Assembly: GCF_012912135.1 (NCBI RefSeq)
Contig: NZ_QMEB01000032.1
Span: 1-34,522, forward strand
DNA: 34,522 bases
Direction of reading: 5' to 3'
From: Brasilonema bromeliae SPC951
Lineage (GTDB): Bacteria > Cyanobacteriota > Cyanobacteriia > Cyanobacteriales > Nostocaceae
Within the stretch, counting starts at the first letter, position 1. The number at the start of each line of letters is the position of its first letter. The translations under genes and the position numbers were made by a program. The notes beneath the pieces were generated by a model. That model did no database searches and was not told the origin of the DNA. It was given only the letters and a program-made list of their open reading frames with translations. Below are positions 1 to 9,429 of this stretch, piece by piece.

Positions 1-264
1 GCAGTCAATCCTAGAATGACATCTCAAAAGTGTTCTGATTGTGGCGCAATTGTGAAAAAATCTCTTTCAACTCGCACCCATAAATGTGCTTGTGGTTGCG
101 AGTTACAAAGAGACGTGAACGCAGCAATTAATATTCTAAATCTTGCAAAAGCTAGGGACGGGCAGTCCCGAAGTAACGCTACAGGAGTTGGAACCTCTAC
201 GCTACTTGGTGCAAACCTGGTAGAGCAAGTTCTGACGATGAATGTAGAATCCCCTCGCCTTTAG
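1..264 (+). CDS. TnpB (IS200/IS605 family) C-terminal end, cut by window edge
   Basis: The frame is open from base 1 (AVNPRMTSQ...), so the gene begins before the window; the ATG at 16 is internal. What is visible is the C-terminal zinc ribbon (CSDCG, then CACGC) followed by QRDVNAA, which carries the last RuvC aspartate. This arrangement is typical of TnpB, the RNA-guided nuclease of IS200/IS605-type elements. No TnpA is visible. The stop codon lies inside a strong hairpin at the element's right end, and a broken glycosyltransferase gene follows immediately. TnpB identity is high confidence; whether the full protein is intact cannot be told. Confidence 0.88.
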   Translation, partial: AVNPRMTSQKCSDCGAIVKKSLSTRTHKCACGCELQRDVNAAINILNLAKARDGQSRSNATGVGTSTLLGANLVEQVLTMNVESPRL

Positions 265-271
265 GCAGGGG
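251..271 (+). repeat. Right-end hairpin of the IS200/IS605-type element
   Basis: CCCCTCGCCT and AGGCAGGGG form a near-perfect stem around the tnpB stop codon. Subterminal hairpins at this place are typical of the right end of IS200/IS605 elements, and the same region usually forms the 3' part of the guide RNA. The element probably ends a few bases later, around 275-280, where glycosyltransferase coding sequence resumes. Confidence 0.6.
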
Positions 272-275
272 AGTG

Positions 276-835
276 TCAAGCTGTTTCAACGCTCATCCTA
301 CGATAAAATAGGAGGACATCAGGCAGTTGCAGGCTATGTTGCTGAGGATGTGGCTTTGGCTCGACGCATTAAAGAGAGTGGTTTGAAGTTGCGACACTTC
401 TTAGGAGCAAATTTAGCAAAATTAAGGATGTACCGCTCTTGGACAGCACTCTGGGAGGGCTGGACTAAAGTTTTGTACTTGGGTGCCCAAAGAAGCTTGT
501 GGCTAATGGTATCCCTAGCTCTGCTAATGCTAAATATTTATTTGATTCCTTGGCTAGTACTAGTTATTGTGTTTAGTAAAAGTTTTTTAATTGGCTGGAA
601 AACAGTTGACTTGCTGGCGATGTGTCTAGCTTTGATTGCTATTCTCCTCCAGTACAATTTACGCACACTAGCAGCACAGGCATTTCGTAGCTCTCCAAAA
701 TACTGGTGGCTGCATGGTTTGGGAGGTCTACTGGTTGCAGTCATTGCCATTGCCTCAGTTATTAAGACTGAGACGGGTTGGGGTTGGACTTGGCGAGGTC
801 GAGTGCTTAAGCATCCTATTTCACCTCGTGAATGA
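276..835 (+). pseudogene. Family-2 glycosyltransferase, 3' remnant cut by a TnpB element
   Basis: From about 276 the frame reads KLFQRSSYDKIGGH, then a VAEDVALARRIKESG segment and an RMYRSW...LWEGWTK segment. These match the second half of membrane GT2 glycosyltransferases: the acidic ED motif and the Q/RxxRW-like region before the membrane segments. At least two or three hydrophobic helices follow (about 490-590, 600-660, 710-760). The N-terminal GT-A half with the DxD motif is missing; its place is taken by the right end of the TnpB element. The nearest start inside the remnant is a GTG at 350, in the middle of the ED motif, so a functional product is unlikely. The sugar and acceptor cannot be inferred. 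Confidence 0.72.
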
Positions 836-1019
836 ATTTTGTAGATCCAGAAGTAGCAAACGTGGCATAAGGTGATATGCATAATACAAAGTGAAAATGC
901 ACAGAAAAAGTTTCCTGAAAAATACTACTTCTAAACTCCGCTCACTCGGATTCCATCATCAATCCTGAAAGGCGATAAATCGAAATCTTTAACAATAAAT
1001 TTTTAAAGGAAAATAATAT

Positions 1020-2903
1020 ATGGGAGAATGGTGGCGCGTAATAATTACTCGAATCGTTCTTTTTGTTGTTATCGTGCTCTTCTTGGGATCACTGGTCTTT
1101 GCTGCATCGCAGTCGGAACAACGTAAGGTCATTAAAGAACGCATTAGTTTTGGTGAGAAAAGTTTAATTCCAGTAGAACTTTCCCCCCATAAAAAAGCCG
1201 GGATGAAAGCTATGGCAGACAAAAATTTGTCCCTTGCAAGGGAGGAATTTGACAAATCGCTAAAAAAGAATCGTAACGATCCAGAGGCACTTATTTTCTT
1301 TAACAATGCCAATATTGGTTATAATCGCAGCTACACCATTGTTGTATCTGTACCAATTACCAAGAATATCAATGATATCGATATCAATAATTCTTTGGAA
1401 ATTTTGCGTGGGGTAGCTCAAGCTCAACGTGGAATTAATGACTTTGGGGGAATTAATGGAGTGCGTTTGGAGGTAGGGATCGCATCGGACGATAATGATC
1501 CAGAAGTTGCTAAACAAGTTGCTACAGCCTTATTCAACGAGCGTAAGGTGTTAGGTGTAGTCGGTCATTACGCTAGTGGTGTCACTATAGCAGCAAAAGA
1601 TATTTATACATCCAAAGAACTTGTAGCCATTACTCCCATCAGTACTTCCGTTTGTCTTACAAACACTCCCACTCCCACCAAGACTCCCACTCCTATCAGT
1701 AATTCTATTTGTTCTAAATATTCTGACCGTTCAAAGAACTCTAAACCTTACGTTTTTCGCACAGTTCCTAGTGATAGTGATACCGCGAAGGCATTAGCAG
1801 ACCATATGTTGCAAGATTGGAAGAAAAAGAATGTAGCAGTTTTTTATAATTCCAGTAGTGACTACAGTATGTCGCTTAAGTCTGAGTTTAAGACAGTTGT
1901 GAAACAAAAAGGAGGACAAGTATTGCAAGAGTTTAACTTGAATGAGCGGAATTTTGATGCCAATTCAAGGGTGAAACAGGCTAAGGAACAAGGTACCCAA
2001 GTACTAATGTTAGCAGCCGATACGAAGACTTTACCAAAAGCGCTGGAAGTGGTTAGGTCTGCTAAGGGGAAGAACCTCAAGATTTTGGCGGGAGATGATG
2101 TTTACACCCCAGACACTTTGAAAGAAGACGCAGCAGTTGGGATGGTGGTAGCAGCTTTTTGGCATATTGATAACGCTCCCAACCAAGACTTTGTCAAAAA
2201 GTCTAAAGAGAAAGAGCTTTGGGGTGGTGCTACAGTAAACTGGCGAACTGCCCTTGCCTATGATGCAACACAGGCTTTGATTGATGCAATTGAGAAGAAT
2301 CCGACTCGAAGTGGGGTACAACAGGCTCTCCTATCACCAAAATTTAAAACTACCGGAGCTTCTGGTGATATTGAGTTTTTGCCGTCGGGCGATCGCAAGA
2401 ATGCTAAAGTAGAACTTGTGCAAATTTGCACCACTAAGAATTCTAGTACTCCTTACAAATTTGTCCCTGTTGCAGCTTATAAAGGTAAACCCTCCGACGA
2501 TTGTCCCAGTTCACTGACTAATAACAATTCAAGTCCAACCCCTACTTCTTCGCCGCTACCTACTGCAACGCCTACATTAACTAGTACACCCACACCATCC
2601 TCTTCTACAACTTCTTTGGAAAGTAATTCAGTATGTCGTCTCCAACCCGAATCCCCGGAGTCGTACAAAGCTAAAGTTGTTCAGCGTGAAGGTCTGAATT
2701 TACGAAAACAATCAAACCAAGATTCCGGGGAGTTAGGGAAGCTTCCGCGTGGACAAGGAATTATTGTTTTGAAGGAGGAGAAGAACGAGAAGGGTGAAAT
2801 TTGGAAAAATATTTGCGCAGAAGTAGGAGGTACTAAGAAAGAAGGTTGGGTAAAAGCAAAAGATAGTAAAGGAAAAGATAATACAAAGAAAGTTGTGGAA
2901 TAA
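1020..2903 (+). CDS. Periplasmic-binding-protein-like (Peripla_BP_6) protein with C-terminal SH3-like domain
   Basis: 627 residues starting at an ATG preceded by AAAGGAAA. Residues about 7-27 form a hydrophobic signal or anchor segment. Residues about 60-95 look like one TPR-type helix pair (AGMKAMADKNLSLAREEFDKSL). Residues about 105-490 follow the branched-chain amino-acid-binding fold, with NDIDINNSLEILRGVAQAQ, VGHYASGVTIAAKDIY, YVFRTVPSD and ALAYDATQALIDAIEK. A Ser/Thr/Pro-rich linker (about 500-540) leads to an SH3b-like domain from about 549 (REGLNLRKQ...LGKLPRGQ...GWVKA). Unusually, a TPTPTKTPTP loop flanked by cysteines interrupts the binding fold at about 215-228. No ABC permease or ATPase lies nearby, so a sensory or wall-binding role is as likely as transport. 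The ligand is unknown. Confidence 0.8.
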   Translation: MGEWWRVIITRIVLFVVIVLFLGSLVFAASQSEQRKVIKERISFGEKSLIPVELSPHKKAGMKAMADKNLSLAREEFDKSLKKNRNDPEALIFFNNANIGYNRSYTIVVSVPITKNINDIDINNSLEILRGVAQAQRGINDFGGINGVRLEVGIASDDNDPEVAKQVATALFNERKVLGVVGHYASGVTIAAKDIYTSKELVAITPISTSVCLTNTPTPTKTPTPISNSICSKYSDRSKNSKPYVFRTVPSDSDTAKALADHMLQDWKKKNVAVFYNSSSDYSMSLKSEFKTVVKQKGGQVLQEFNLNERNFDANSRVKQAKEQGTQVLMLAADTKTLPKALEVVRSAKGKNLKILAGDDVYTPDTLKEDAAVGMVVAAFWHIDNAPNQDFVKKSKEKELWGGATVNWRTALAYDATQALIDAIEKNPTRSGVQQALLSPKFKTTGASGDIEFLPSGDRKNAKVELVQICTTKNSSTPYKFVPVAAYKGKPSDDCPSSLTNNNSSPTPTSSPLPTATPTLTSTPTPSSSTTSLESNSVCRLQPESPESYKAKVVQREGLNLRKQSNQDSGELGKLPRGQGIIVLKEEKNEKGEIWKNICAEVGGTKKEGWVKAKDSKGKDNTKKVVE

Positions 2904-3016
2904 CGTGATTTTTCACAGTTAAATAAAGCATCACCACCAAACTCCCTGTGCAATATTTCCCACAGAAACGCTGTGCGGTATGTCCTCTGGACACACTGTG
3001 CGATTCGCACACCACC

Positions 3017-3776
3017 TCAACCCCCATCAAAAAGCTGATGCAACAAAGCCAACTCACCAACACCCCGCGACTCCAACCCATCCGCACCAACAACATGAGA
3101 ACACACAGCACTTAACTGCATCGAATTCTCCAAAGCAATCACAACCGCCTCCGCATCCGGACTCCGCTTCAACCGCGCCTTCGTCTTCTCCTTCGCCTCA
3201 CAACAAATCTGGTCTTTCGTATTGATACTATAACGAGTTGCACACAAATCCTGAAAAATATAATCCTCCTTTTCACCCAAAGGAGCGTTAAGCGAAGCTC
3301 TGCCGTTTGCGCAGCGCCCCTTTTAGGGGCTAGGCAATCGCCACTTTCCCCGTCCTCAACCCCTCACGAAACTCCCAATACAACTGAGACTTGCGGTTAA
3401 AAAACAAAGAACGGTCATCAGCCCCATCACCAAAACGGCAACCACTTGCATTCATCATCCCACTTGCAAGCAAACTTGCCAACGTCCCCGCACCCACCCC
3501 AGTATTATCAACAGCAATATCACCCACCGTCGGATGTATCTGTACATCATACAGCACAGATCCACGCCAAATCGCCAAAGCGTGATTATCTTGTCCATCC
3601 CCCACATCCAAACCCAGCCGCCAGATATCACTCGTCGCCAAATCATCCCAATATTGGGGGTTAGCATCATAGCGATCGCGAGCTTGCAAAAGCCATGATT
3701 TCGGAATAATACCATCAGTATCATCCGTCGGGAACTGCGCTTCTACACGAGAATGGGATGGTCCCAGGAATTTAAA
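3017..3776 (-). pseudogene. Phage terminase large subunit remnant (nuclease domain), broken
   Basis: Read on the minus strand from about 3776 the frame gives FKFLGPSHSRVEAQFP, IIPKSWLLQARDRYD, then LGLDVGDGQDNHALAIWRG, AVDNTGVGAGTL and LYWEFREGLRTGKVAIA. This is the RNase H-like nuclease half of a phage large terminase (DxG...DxxGxG...). The frame then hits a stop at 3330-3332. It resumes in another frame at 3283 with PLGEKEDYIFQDLCATRY and KTKARLKRSPDAEAVVIAL, the usual terminase C-terminus, ending at 3017. The N-terminal ATPase half is absent (upstream stop near 3780) and no other phage gene is near. It is a prophage fossil further broken by a 49-bp insert. Confidence 0.75.
3284..3332. repeat. 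49-bp palindromic insert in the terminase remnant
   Basis: Removing bases 3284-3332 joins the two terminase reading frames exactly (KVAIA to PLGEKED). The insert holds a GCCCC-TTTTA-GGGGC hairpin (3316-3330) and a GC-rich part containing TTTGCGCAGCG. Related GC-rich motifs occur in other spacers here, suggesting a small dispersed element. Insert edges could shift by a few bases. Confidence 0.6.
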
Positions 3777-3875
3777 TATTTGGAATGCTCTCTATATACA
3801 CTTGCTTTTACCGATGTCATGTATAGAATAGTTATGACAAATCATGAATTGCTGACAACGCCATAAATATGAGAT

Positions 3876-3960
3876 CAGTGAACAGTGAACACTTCGACAA
3901 GCTCAGTGCATCGCAGTGAACAGTAAAAACTGATAACTGATAACTGCTAACTGGTAACTT
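3876..3960. repeat. Heptanucleotide short tandem repeats upstream of kdpA
   Basis: Two heptamer families occur: CAGTGAA-type units at 3876-3890 and 3914-3924, and AACTGAT-type units at 3928-3960, some degenerate. Similar arrays are found at several other spacers in this window. They are known in filamentous cyanobacteria and carry no gene. Confidence 0.75.
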
Positions 3961-3969
3961 ATAAAGAAT

Positions 3970-4007
3970 AAAATTGTTCAGCTATCAATAAATAGTTGAA
4001 CAATTTT
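3970..4007. promoter_or_regulatory. Inverted repeat upstream of kdpA
   Basis: AAAATTGTTCA (3970-3980) and TGAACAATTTT (3997-4007) are perfect 11-base arms around a 16-base spacer, ending 48 bases before the kdpA ATG. The position suits an operator or a leader hairpin controlling the kdp genes. It has no U-run directly after the right arm, which argues against a simple terminator. The binding protein is unknown. Confidence 0.45.
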
Positions 4008-4055
4008 AAAATGCAAAGACTTTAACAAGATCCATCTACAATTTTGGCTAGATAA

Positions 4056-5765
4056 ATGGGACAAGGCTTTTTTCAAATTGGGGTAACGTTGTGTATTGTA
4101 ATCGCAATCACTCCACTATTGGGCAGATACATGGCGCGTGTCTTTTTGGGAGAAAAAACGCTGCTGGACTCAATCATGAACCCTGTAGAGGGAATAATTT
4201 ATAAAGTGGCAGATACAGCCAGAATTGATGACATGACGGGTTGGCAGTATGCCAGAGCAGTACTTTGCAGCAATATAATCATGGGTATTGTGGTGTTTTT
4301 GCTGATATGTCTTCAGCAATTTTTACCTTGGAATCCTCAGGGATTAGCTGCTCCTAAATGGGACATCACGCTGCACACGACAATTTCATTTTTAACCAAC
4401 ACTGACCAGCAACACTACTCTGGTGAAACAACTTTAAGTTATTTTAGCCAAACAGCAGCTTTAACTTTTTTGATGTTTACTTCAGCCGCAACTGGGTTAG
4501 CAGTCGGCATCGCATTCATCAGAGGTTTGACAGGTAGACGACTGGGAAATTTCTACATTGATCTGACTCGTTCTATAACGCGCATATTGCTGCCAATTTC
4601 GATTGTGGGTGCGATCGCACTACTAGCCCTAGGCGTACCACAAACCTTAGATGGATCTTTGAAATTGACAACATTGGAGGAAGGAACGCAGTATCTCGCC
4701 AGAGGTCCTGTTGCTTCCTTTGAGATCATCAAACAATTGGGAGAGAATGGCGGTGGTTTTTTTGGCGCAAATTCTGCTCATCCGTTTGAAAATCCCAATA
4801 CCATTTCTAACCTCATAGAAATCATCGCCATGATTTGTATTCCAGCGGCGTTGATTCACACTTATGGTATTTTTGCCAATAACGCCAAGCAAGCTAAACT
4901 ACTTTTTTGGATGGTCTTTGCCATCTATGGAATTTTGATTGGTGTCACAGCGATTGCTGAGTATCAAGGAAATCCCCTGATTGATAACGCCTTGGGATTA
5001 GAACAGCCTAATTTAGAGGGGAAGGAAGTCAGGTTTGGCTGGGCACAAACGGCGTTGTGGGCAATTACGACGACTGGAACTATGACTGGTTCTGTAAACG
5101 GGATGCATGATTCCTTGATGCCTCAGGGAGTTTTTTCCACCTTATTAAATATGTTTTTGCAGATAGTTTGGGGTGGACAAGGAACTGGAACCGCTTACTT
5201 ATTCATTTATTCAATTCTCACCGTATTTCTCACAGGACTGATGGTGGGACGGACTCCAGAATTTTTAGGACGCAAAATAGAAAAGCAACAAATTGTCCTT
5301 GCCAGTGTCGTCCTGCTGGTTCACCCAATTGCTGTATTGATCCCCAGTGCCATTAGCTTAGCATTTCCAAATACCTTAGCATTTCTGATTCCACCGCCGG
5401 GATATACAAAATCCCCCGAATTTCACAACATCTCACGAGTGATTTACGAATACGCCTCAGCTAGTGCTAACAATGGTTCTGGCTTGGAGGGATTGGGAGA
5501 TAGCACTTTGTGGTGGAACTTAAGTACTTGTTTTAGCCTTCTGATGGGAAGATACATACCAATTATTGCCATTTTGCTTTTAGCACAAAGCATGGCAGCC
5601 AAACAACCAGTACCCGAAACACCAGGCACCCTCAGAACCGACTCTACATTATTTACTGCTATTACAGCTGGAGTCATTTTGATTTTGGGTGTGTTGACGT
5701 TCTTCCCCGTTTTAGCTTTAGGACCGATCGCCGAAAGTATTAAACTTGCCAGCCGCATCAAATAA
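4056..5765 (+). CDS. kdpA: K+-transporting ATPase subunit A (KdpA)
   Basis: 569 residues, close to the usual 557-570. KdpA is the membrane subunit that selects and conducts K+ in the KdpFABC pump. The four pore-loop signatures are present in order: [11 protein letters not shown], then [19 protein letters not shown], then [15 protein letters not shown], and [12 protein letters not shown] near the C-terminus. About ten hydrophobic segments surround them. The ATG at 4056 fits the family N-terminus ([10 protein letters not shown]). It is first in a same-strand kdp set, but 373 bases of repeat DNA separate it from kdpB, whereas kdp genes are usually close together. Confidence 0.96.
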   Translation: MGQGFFQIGVTLCIVIAITPLLGRYMARVFLGEKTLLDSIMNPVEGIIYKVADTARIDDMTGWQYARAVLCSNIIMGIVVFLLICLQQFLPWNPQGLAAPKWDITLHTTISFLTNTDQQHYSGETTLSYFSQTAALTFLMFTSAATGLAVGIAFIRGLTGRRLGNFYIDLTRSITRILLPISIVGAIALLALGVPQTLDGSLKLTTLEEGTQYLARGPVASFEIIKQLGENGGGFFGANSAHPFENPNTISNLIEIIAMICIPAALIHTYGIFANNAKQAKLLFWMVFAIYGILIGVTAIAEYQGNPLIDNALGLEQPNLEGKEVRFGWAQTALWAITTTGTMTGSVNGMHDSLMPQGVFSTLLNMFLQIVWGGQGTGTAYLFIYSILTVFLTGLMVGRTPEFLGRKIEKQQIVLASVVLLVHPIAVLIPSAISLAFPNTLAFLIPPPGYTKSPEFHNISRVIYEYASASANNGSGLEGLGDSTLWWNLSTCFSLLMGRYIPIIAILLLAQSMAAKQPVPETPGTLRTDSTLFTAITAGVILILGVLTFFPVLALGPIAESIKLASRIK

Positions 5766-5784
5766 TCTTGTTCGTAATAGGCGT

Positions 5785-5805
5785 TTATCAGTTATCAGTT
5801 ATCAG
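5785..5805. repeat. Heptanucleotide tandem repeat after kdpA
   Basis: Three copies of TTATCAG, the same unit (in opposite orientation) as the array upstream of kdpA. It abuts the left end of the nested miniature elements. Confidence 0.7.
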
Positions 5806-5806
5806 T

Positions 5807-6075
5807 AGGACTTATATCATGTCCGGTTAATTGCTTATAAATTCCGAAGAACCCCACCCCGGTTTTGTCTTGCGCCAAAACCGCCCCTCCCCGCTTGCGG
5901 GGAGGGGATTAAGGGGAGGGGTGCAGATATCGCGGTAATCACAACTAACCAGCCGGACATGATATTACGCAAAAACTCTTTTAAACCCTCTTAACTATGC
6001 GCTAAGGCGCACGCTACGCTAACGTGTTCTTTGCGTCCTTTGCGGTTTATTTTTTCATTATTTTGCGTAAGTCCT
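5807..6075. mobile_element. Outer miniature inverted-repeat element between kdpA and kdpB
   Basis: The left arm AGGACTTA (5807-5814) continues after an inner insertion as CGCAAAA (5968-5974). The joined 15-mer is an exact reverse complement of TTTTGCGTAAGTCCT at 6061-6075. Without the inner insertion the element is about 116 bp and has no coding capacity. A GC-rich piece (about 5999-6024) within it resembles short dispersed repeats elsewhere and may be another insertion. Confidence 0.7.
5815..5964. mobile_element. Inner 150-bp MITE-like element inserted in the outer one
   Basis: Perfect 12-base terminal inverted repeats TATCATGTCCGG and CCGGACATGATA are flanked by a TTA duplication (5812-5814 and 5965-5967). 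Inside is a near-perfect hairpin of 11-base arms, CCCCTCCCCGC and GCGGGGAGGGG (5884-5907). There is no coding capacity. It would need a transposase in trans. Confidence 0.72.
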
Positions 6076-6138
6076 GATCAATAAGCGTGTTCACTGGACG
6101 CCCACCATAACATAATCCCCAATTCACAATTCCCTCTC

Positions 6139-8247
6139 ATGGACTCCACAAATCCTTCACCCAAACCTTCTTATTCTCCTCGTAAAAGCGATCGCCGCCA
6201 AGCACGTAAACAATCGCGAGTCAGCACCAGAGGACTTTACCTCAGAGCCATCAAAGATGCTTTTGTCAAGCTCAATCCTAAATACGCGATCAAAAACCCG
6301 GTCATGTTCTTGGTTTGGGTTGGTACAATTATCACCACTATAGCGACTATCGACCCTTATTTGTTTGGTCCAGTTTCAGGCAACAATTTACAACTTTTCA
6401 ACGGATTAATTACAGCAATTTTGTTCTTCACCGTTTTATTTGCCAACTTTGCGGAAGCAGTCGCAGAGGGACGGGGTAAAGCGCAAGCTGATGCTTTAAG
6501 GACAACCAAGTCAGAAACAATTGCCAAAAAACTTCTCTCTGATGGTTCAGTTAGTGAAGTTTCTTCCACCAGCTTGCGGATAGGCGATACAGTGTATGTG
6601 GCTGCTGGTGATGTCATCCCTGCTGATGGGGAAGTGACTATGGGTGTCGCCAGTGTGGATGAATCTGCAATTACTGGGGAATCTGCACCAGTTTTGAAGG
6701 AAACAGGTTCAGATGTGGCTAGTTCAGTTACTGGTGGTACGCGAATTCTCTCTGATGAACTTATTATCCGTATCACTGCAGATCCAGGCAAGGGGTTTAT
6801 CGACCGGATGATTGCTTTGGTGGAAGGAGCAGAACGCACAAAAACACCGAATGAGATTGCTTTGACGGTGTTACTAGCAGTTCTAACCTTGGTGTTTCTT
6901 TTTGTTGTGGTGACTTTGCCCGCGATCGCCCGCTATGTTGGAAGTCCAATTAGTGTGGTAGTATTAGTTGCCTTGTTAGTTGCGTTAATTCCGACAACAA
7001 TTGGGGGATTACTGAGTGCGATCGGCATTGCTGGTATGGATCGAGTTGCCCAGTTTAACGTCATAGCCACCTCAGGACGAGCAGTTGAAGCGTGCGGTGA
7101 TGTCAATACCTTAGTACTCGATAAAACAGGTACAATCACTCTCGGTAATCGTTTGGCAGAAGGGTTTATCCCCATCAGCACCTATTCAACACAGCAAGTT
7201 GCCAATGTTGCCTTAGCAGCAAGTATTTTTGATGATACACCAGAAGGGAAATCAATTGTTCGACTGGCAGAAAAGTTAGGTGCAAAAATTGATTTTGACA
7301 GCCACAGAGCCGAAGCTGTAGAGTTTTCAGCAAAAACTCGTATGAGTGGTACAAACTTACCCAATGGTAGCCAAGCGCGTAAGGGTGCAGTATCGGCAAT
7401 TAAGGGATTTGTCCGTTCTCGCAATCAACAAGATACGCCGACGCCGGTACTGGATGCAGCATATGAAGGAATTTCACAACTGGGAGGGACACCTTTAGCA
7501 GTAGCCCTTGATAGTGAAATTTACGGCGTCATTTATCTTAAGGATATCATTAAACCAGGTATCCGTGAACGTTTTGAGCAGTTGCGGCGGATGGGAGTGC
7601 GTACCGTCATGCTGACTGGAGACAACCGCATTACCGCGTCTGTGATTGCGGGGGAAGCTGGAGTTGATGACTTTATTGCCGAAGCCACCCCAGAAGATAA
7701 AATCTCTGTGATTCAGCGCGAACAAGCGGCGGGCAAACTGGTGGCGATGACGGGTGACGGTACTAACGATGCACCCGCACTAGCCCAGGCAAATGTCGGA
7801 GTAGCAATGAATACGGGTACTCAGGCAGCAAAAGAAGCAGCCAATATGGTGGATTTGGACTCTGATCCCACAAAGCTGATTGATATTGTTGCGATTGGAA
7901 AACAACTGCTGATTACTCGCGGTGCTTTGACAACGTTTTCTATTGCCAATGATATTGCCAAGTATTTTGCAATTATCCCAGTGTTGTTTACCTCAGCTAA
8001 TTTGGGAAGTTTAAATATCATGAAGTTAACGAGTACCAATTCTGCTGTCCTGTCGGCGTTGATTTACAATGCTTTGATTATTCCAGCTTTGATTCCTTTG
8101 GCACTCACTGGTGTAAAATTTCAACCTTTGACGGCTAATCAGCTTTTGCAACGAAATATTTTTCTGTATGGTTTGGGAGGTGTGATTGCGCCGTTTATCG
8201 CAATTAAGTTGATTGACGTGTTGATTACTCTGGCAGGATTGGCTTAG
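6139..8247 (+). CDS. kdpB: K+-transporting P-type ATPase subunit B (KdpB)
   Basis: 702 residues, normal for KdpB (about 680-700) plus a basic N-terminal extension. It is the catalytic subunit that hydrolyses ATP to power K+ uptake. Visible landmarks: the actuator loop [12 protein letters not shown] (about 174-185), the phosphorylation site DKTGT with Asp about 328, MLTGDN near 491 and [11 protein letters not shown] near 538-548. Membrane segments occur near 50-110, 235-300 and 610-700. No clear Shine-Dalgarno precedes the ATG, and the gene starts about 60 bases after the outer miniature element, so its translation signals may have been altered by the insertion. Confidence 0.97.
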   Translation: MDSTNPSPKPSYSPRKSDRRQARKQSRVSTRGLYLRAIKDAFVKLNPKYAIKNPVMFLVWVGTIITTIATIDPYLFGPVSGNNLQLFNGLITAILFFTVLFANFAEAVAEGRGKAQADALRTTKSETIAKKLLSDGSVSEVSSTSLRIGDTVYVAAGDVIPADGEVTMGVASVDESAITGESAPVLKETGSDVASSVTGGTRILSDELIIRITADPGKGFIDRMIALVEGAERTKTPNEIALTVLLAVLTLVFLFVVVTLPAIARYVGSPISVVVLVALLVALIPTTIGGLLSAIGIAGMDRVAQFNVIATSGRAVEACGDVNTLVLDKTGTITLGNRLAEGFIPISTYSTQQVANVALAASIFDDTPEGKSIVRLAEKLGAKIDFDSHRAEAVEFSAKTRMSGTNLPNGSQARKGAVSAIKGFVRSRNQQDTPTPVLDAAYEGISQLGGTPLAVALDSEIYGVIYLKDIIKPGIRERFEQLRRMGVRTVMLTGDNRITASVIAGEAGVDDFIAEATPEDKISVIQREQAAGKLVAMTGDGTNDAPALAQANVGVAMNTGTQAAKEAANMVDLDSDPTKLIDIVAIGKQLLITRGALTTFSIANDIAKYFAIIPVLFTSANLGSLNIMKLTSTNSAVLSALIYNALIIPALIPLALTGVKFQPLTANQLLQRNIFLYGLGGVIAPFIAIKLIDVLITLAGLA

Positions 8248-8285
8248 AAAACAAATCGTAGCAAGCGCAGAGAAAGGAGAGGAAA

Positions 8286-8558
8286 ATGATCAAAAAAAAT
8301 GTTCTATCAAGTAAGTTTTTCTTAACAAACGTACCTGAGGCAATTTCTTTTGTCTGGTTGCAATGGCGCTCTCAAAAGTTGCCTCTCGCTATTTTTGTAG
8401 CGCTGTGCCTAAATTTGCTGATTGCCCCGATAGTATATGCTGCTGGCGACGGTACTTTGGAACGCCTTTCTGCTTGGGCAATTGGTGTTTTGGGATTCAT
8501 AACACTAGCAATTATCCTTTATTTGTCTGTTGTCGTTTTTCAGCCAGAACGCTTTTAA
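8286..8558 (+). CDS. KdpF-like small subunit (the 'KdpG' position of cyanobacterial kdp operons)
   Basis: 90 residues with a strong Shine-Dalgarno (AAAGGAGAGG) seven bases before the ATG, 38 bases after kdpB. Two hydrophobic segments are seen (about 30-45 and 60-83). The C-terminus LYLSVVVFQPERF matches the end of KdpF, the ~30-residue lipid-like subunit that stabilises the Kdp complex, but the protein is three times longer. Cyanobacterial kdp operons are known to carry an extra small gene here, often called kdpG. Position and C-terminal motif make the assignment good; the role of the extra N-terminal segment is unknown. Confidence 0.8.
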   Translation: MIKKNVLSSKFFLTNVPEAISFVWLQWRSQKLPLAIFVALCLNLLIAPIVYAAGDGTLERLSAWAIGVLGFITLAIILYLSVVVFQPERF

Positions 8559-8567
8559 TTAGGTAAT

Positions 8568-8696
8568 ATAGGATTCTTATTTGATTTTTGCGAAACTAGG
8601 TACAGTTTCTGTTCCCTGTTAAGCGTTCCCTGTTCCCTATTAAGCGTTCCCTCTTTCCTAGCTCAACTAGTAAATTCATAAACCAAACCCGATTCC
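8568..8696. repeat. Foldback repeat family, copy A (between small subunit and kdpC)
   Basis: Starts ATAGGATTCTTATTTGATTTT and ends ATAAACCAAACCCGATTCC; the ends are imperfect inverted repeats of each other (11 of 16 bases). The middle holds GTTCCCT heptamers. A second copy with the same ends lies at 32929-33074, so this is a dispersed element. Confidence 0.7.
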
Positions 8697-8749
8697 GACA
8701 CAATTTTGTTAATTATGACAGTAAATTTCCGAGGTCGTTAAAGTTTTGT

Positions 8750-9355
8750 ATGTCTATTTATAGAGAAATTAGTAAAGCAATTCGCATCACCTTCATCTTA
8801 TGGTTATTAACGGCAATTATCTATCCTTTATTCATACTTTTCGTCGCTCAAGTCCCCTTTCTTAAATACAAAGCTCAAGGCAGCATAGTGCAAAATATCA
8901 AGGGAGAAATCATCGGTTCAGCTTTGATTGGTCAACAATTCAAATCTGACCAGTATTTCCACAGTCGTCCTAGTACAATTAGATATAGCCAAGGAAAGCA
9001 AGGTAATCCTACTGGGGTCTCTGGAGCTAGCAATCTCGCACCTAGCAGTCCACAATTGCTACAGCGAATTGTAGAAGAAGCAAATCTACTGAAAGATGAA
9101 GAAATTCAACCCATTGCTGACTTAATTTACACATCTGGTTCAGGTTTAGATCCGCATATCTCTATCAAAGCAGTACGGCAGCAGTTGGATAGAGTGGCTC
9201 GTGCCCGTAAACTCAGACCAGATGAGATACTTCCTTTTATAAATAAGTATACAGAAGGAAGATTTTTAGGTATTTTTGGTGAGCCTGGAGTTAATGTTCT
9301 AAAATTAAATTATGCTCTGGATTTAGATGAGTTTAACCGTCAACAAAATAGATAA
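8750..9355 (+). CDS. kdpC: K+-transporting ATPase subunit C (KdpC)
   Basis: 201 residues, normal for KdpC. One N-terminal membrane helix (about 12-35, ending in IIYPLFILFVAQ) is followed by a soluble periplasmic domain. The family signatures GSALIGQQFKSDQYFHSRPS, GASNLAPSSPQL and GSGLDPHIS are present, as is the C-terminal GRFLGIFGEPGVNVLKLN. KdpC is thought to raise the ATP affinity of KdpB in the KdpFABC complex. It follows the small subunit after 191 bases occupied mostly by a dispersed repeat. The start has no clear Shine-Dalgarno but the N-terminus fits the family. Confidence 0.95.
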   Translation: MSIYREISKAIRITFILWLLTAIIYPLFILFVAQVPFLKYKAQGSIVQNIKGEIIGSALIGQQFKSDQYFHSRPSTIRYSQGKQGNPTGVSGASNLAPSSPQLLQRIVEEANLLKDEEIQPIADLIYTSGSGLDPHISIKAVRQQLDRVARARKLRPDEILPFINKYTEGRFLGIFGEPGVNVLKLNYALDLDEFNRQQNR

Positions 9356-9429
9356 GTAGTTATTAGTCATTGTTTCTTGACCTGTGATTTTCGCCTTTTA
9401 AATACTCTCAGGATTTATCACACCACCAG

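Noticed and set aside
2980-3225. 81-codon plus-strand open frame rich in His and Pro
   Set aside because: It is the opposite strand of the terminase remnant, with composition caused by that gene.
3017-3776. Active prophage
   Set aside because: Only half of one terminase gene remains, frame-broken, with no portal, capsid or integrase genes nearby.
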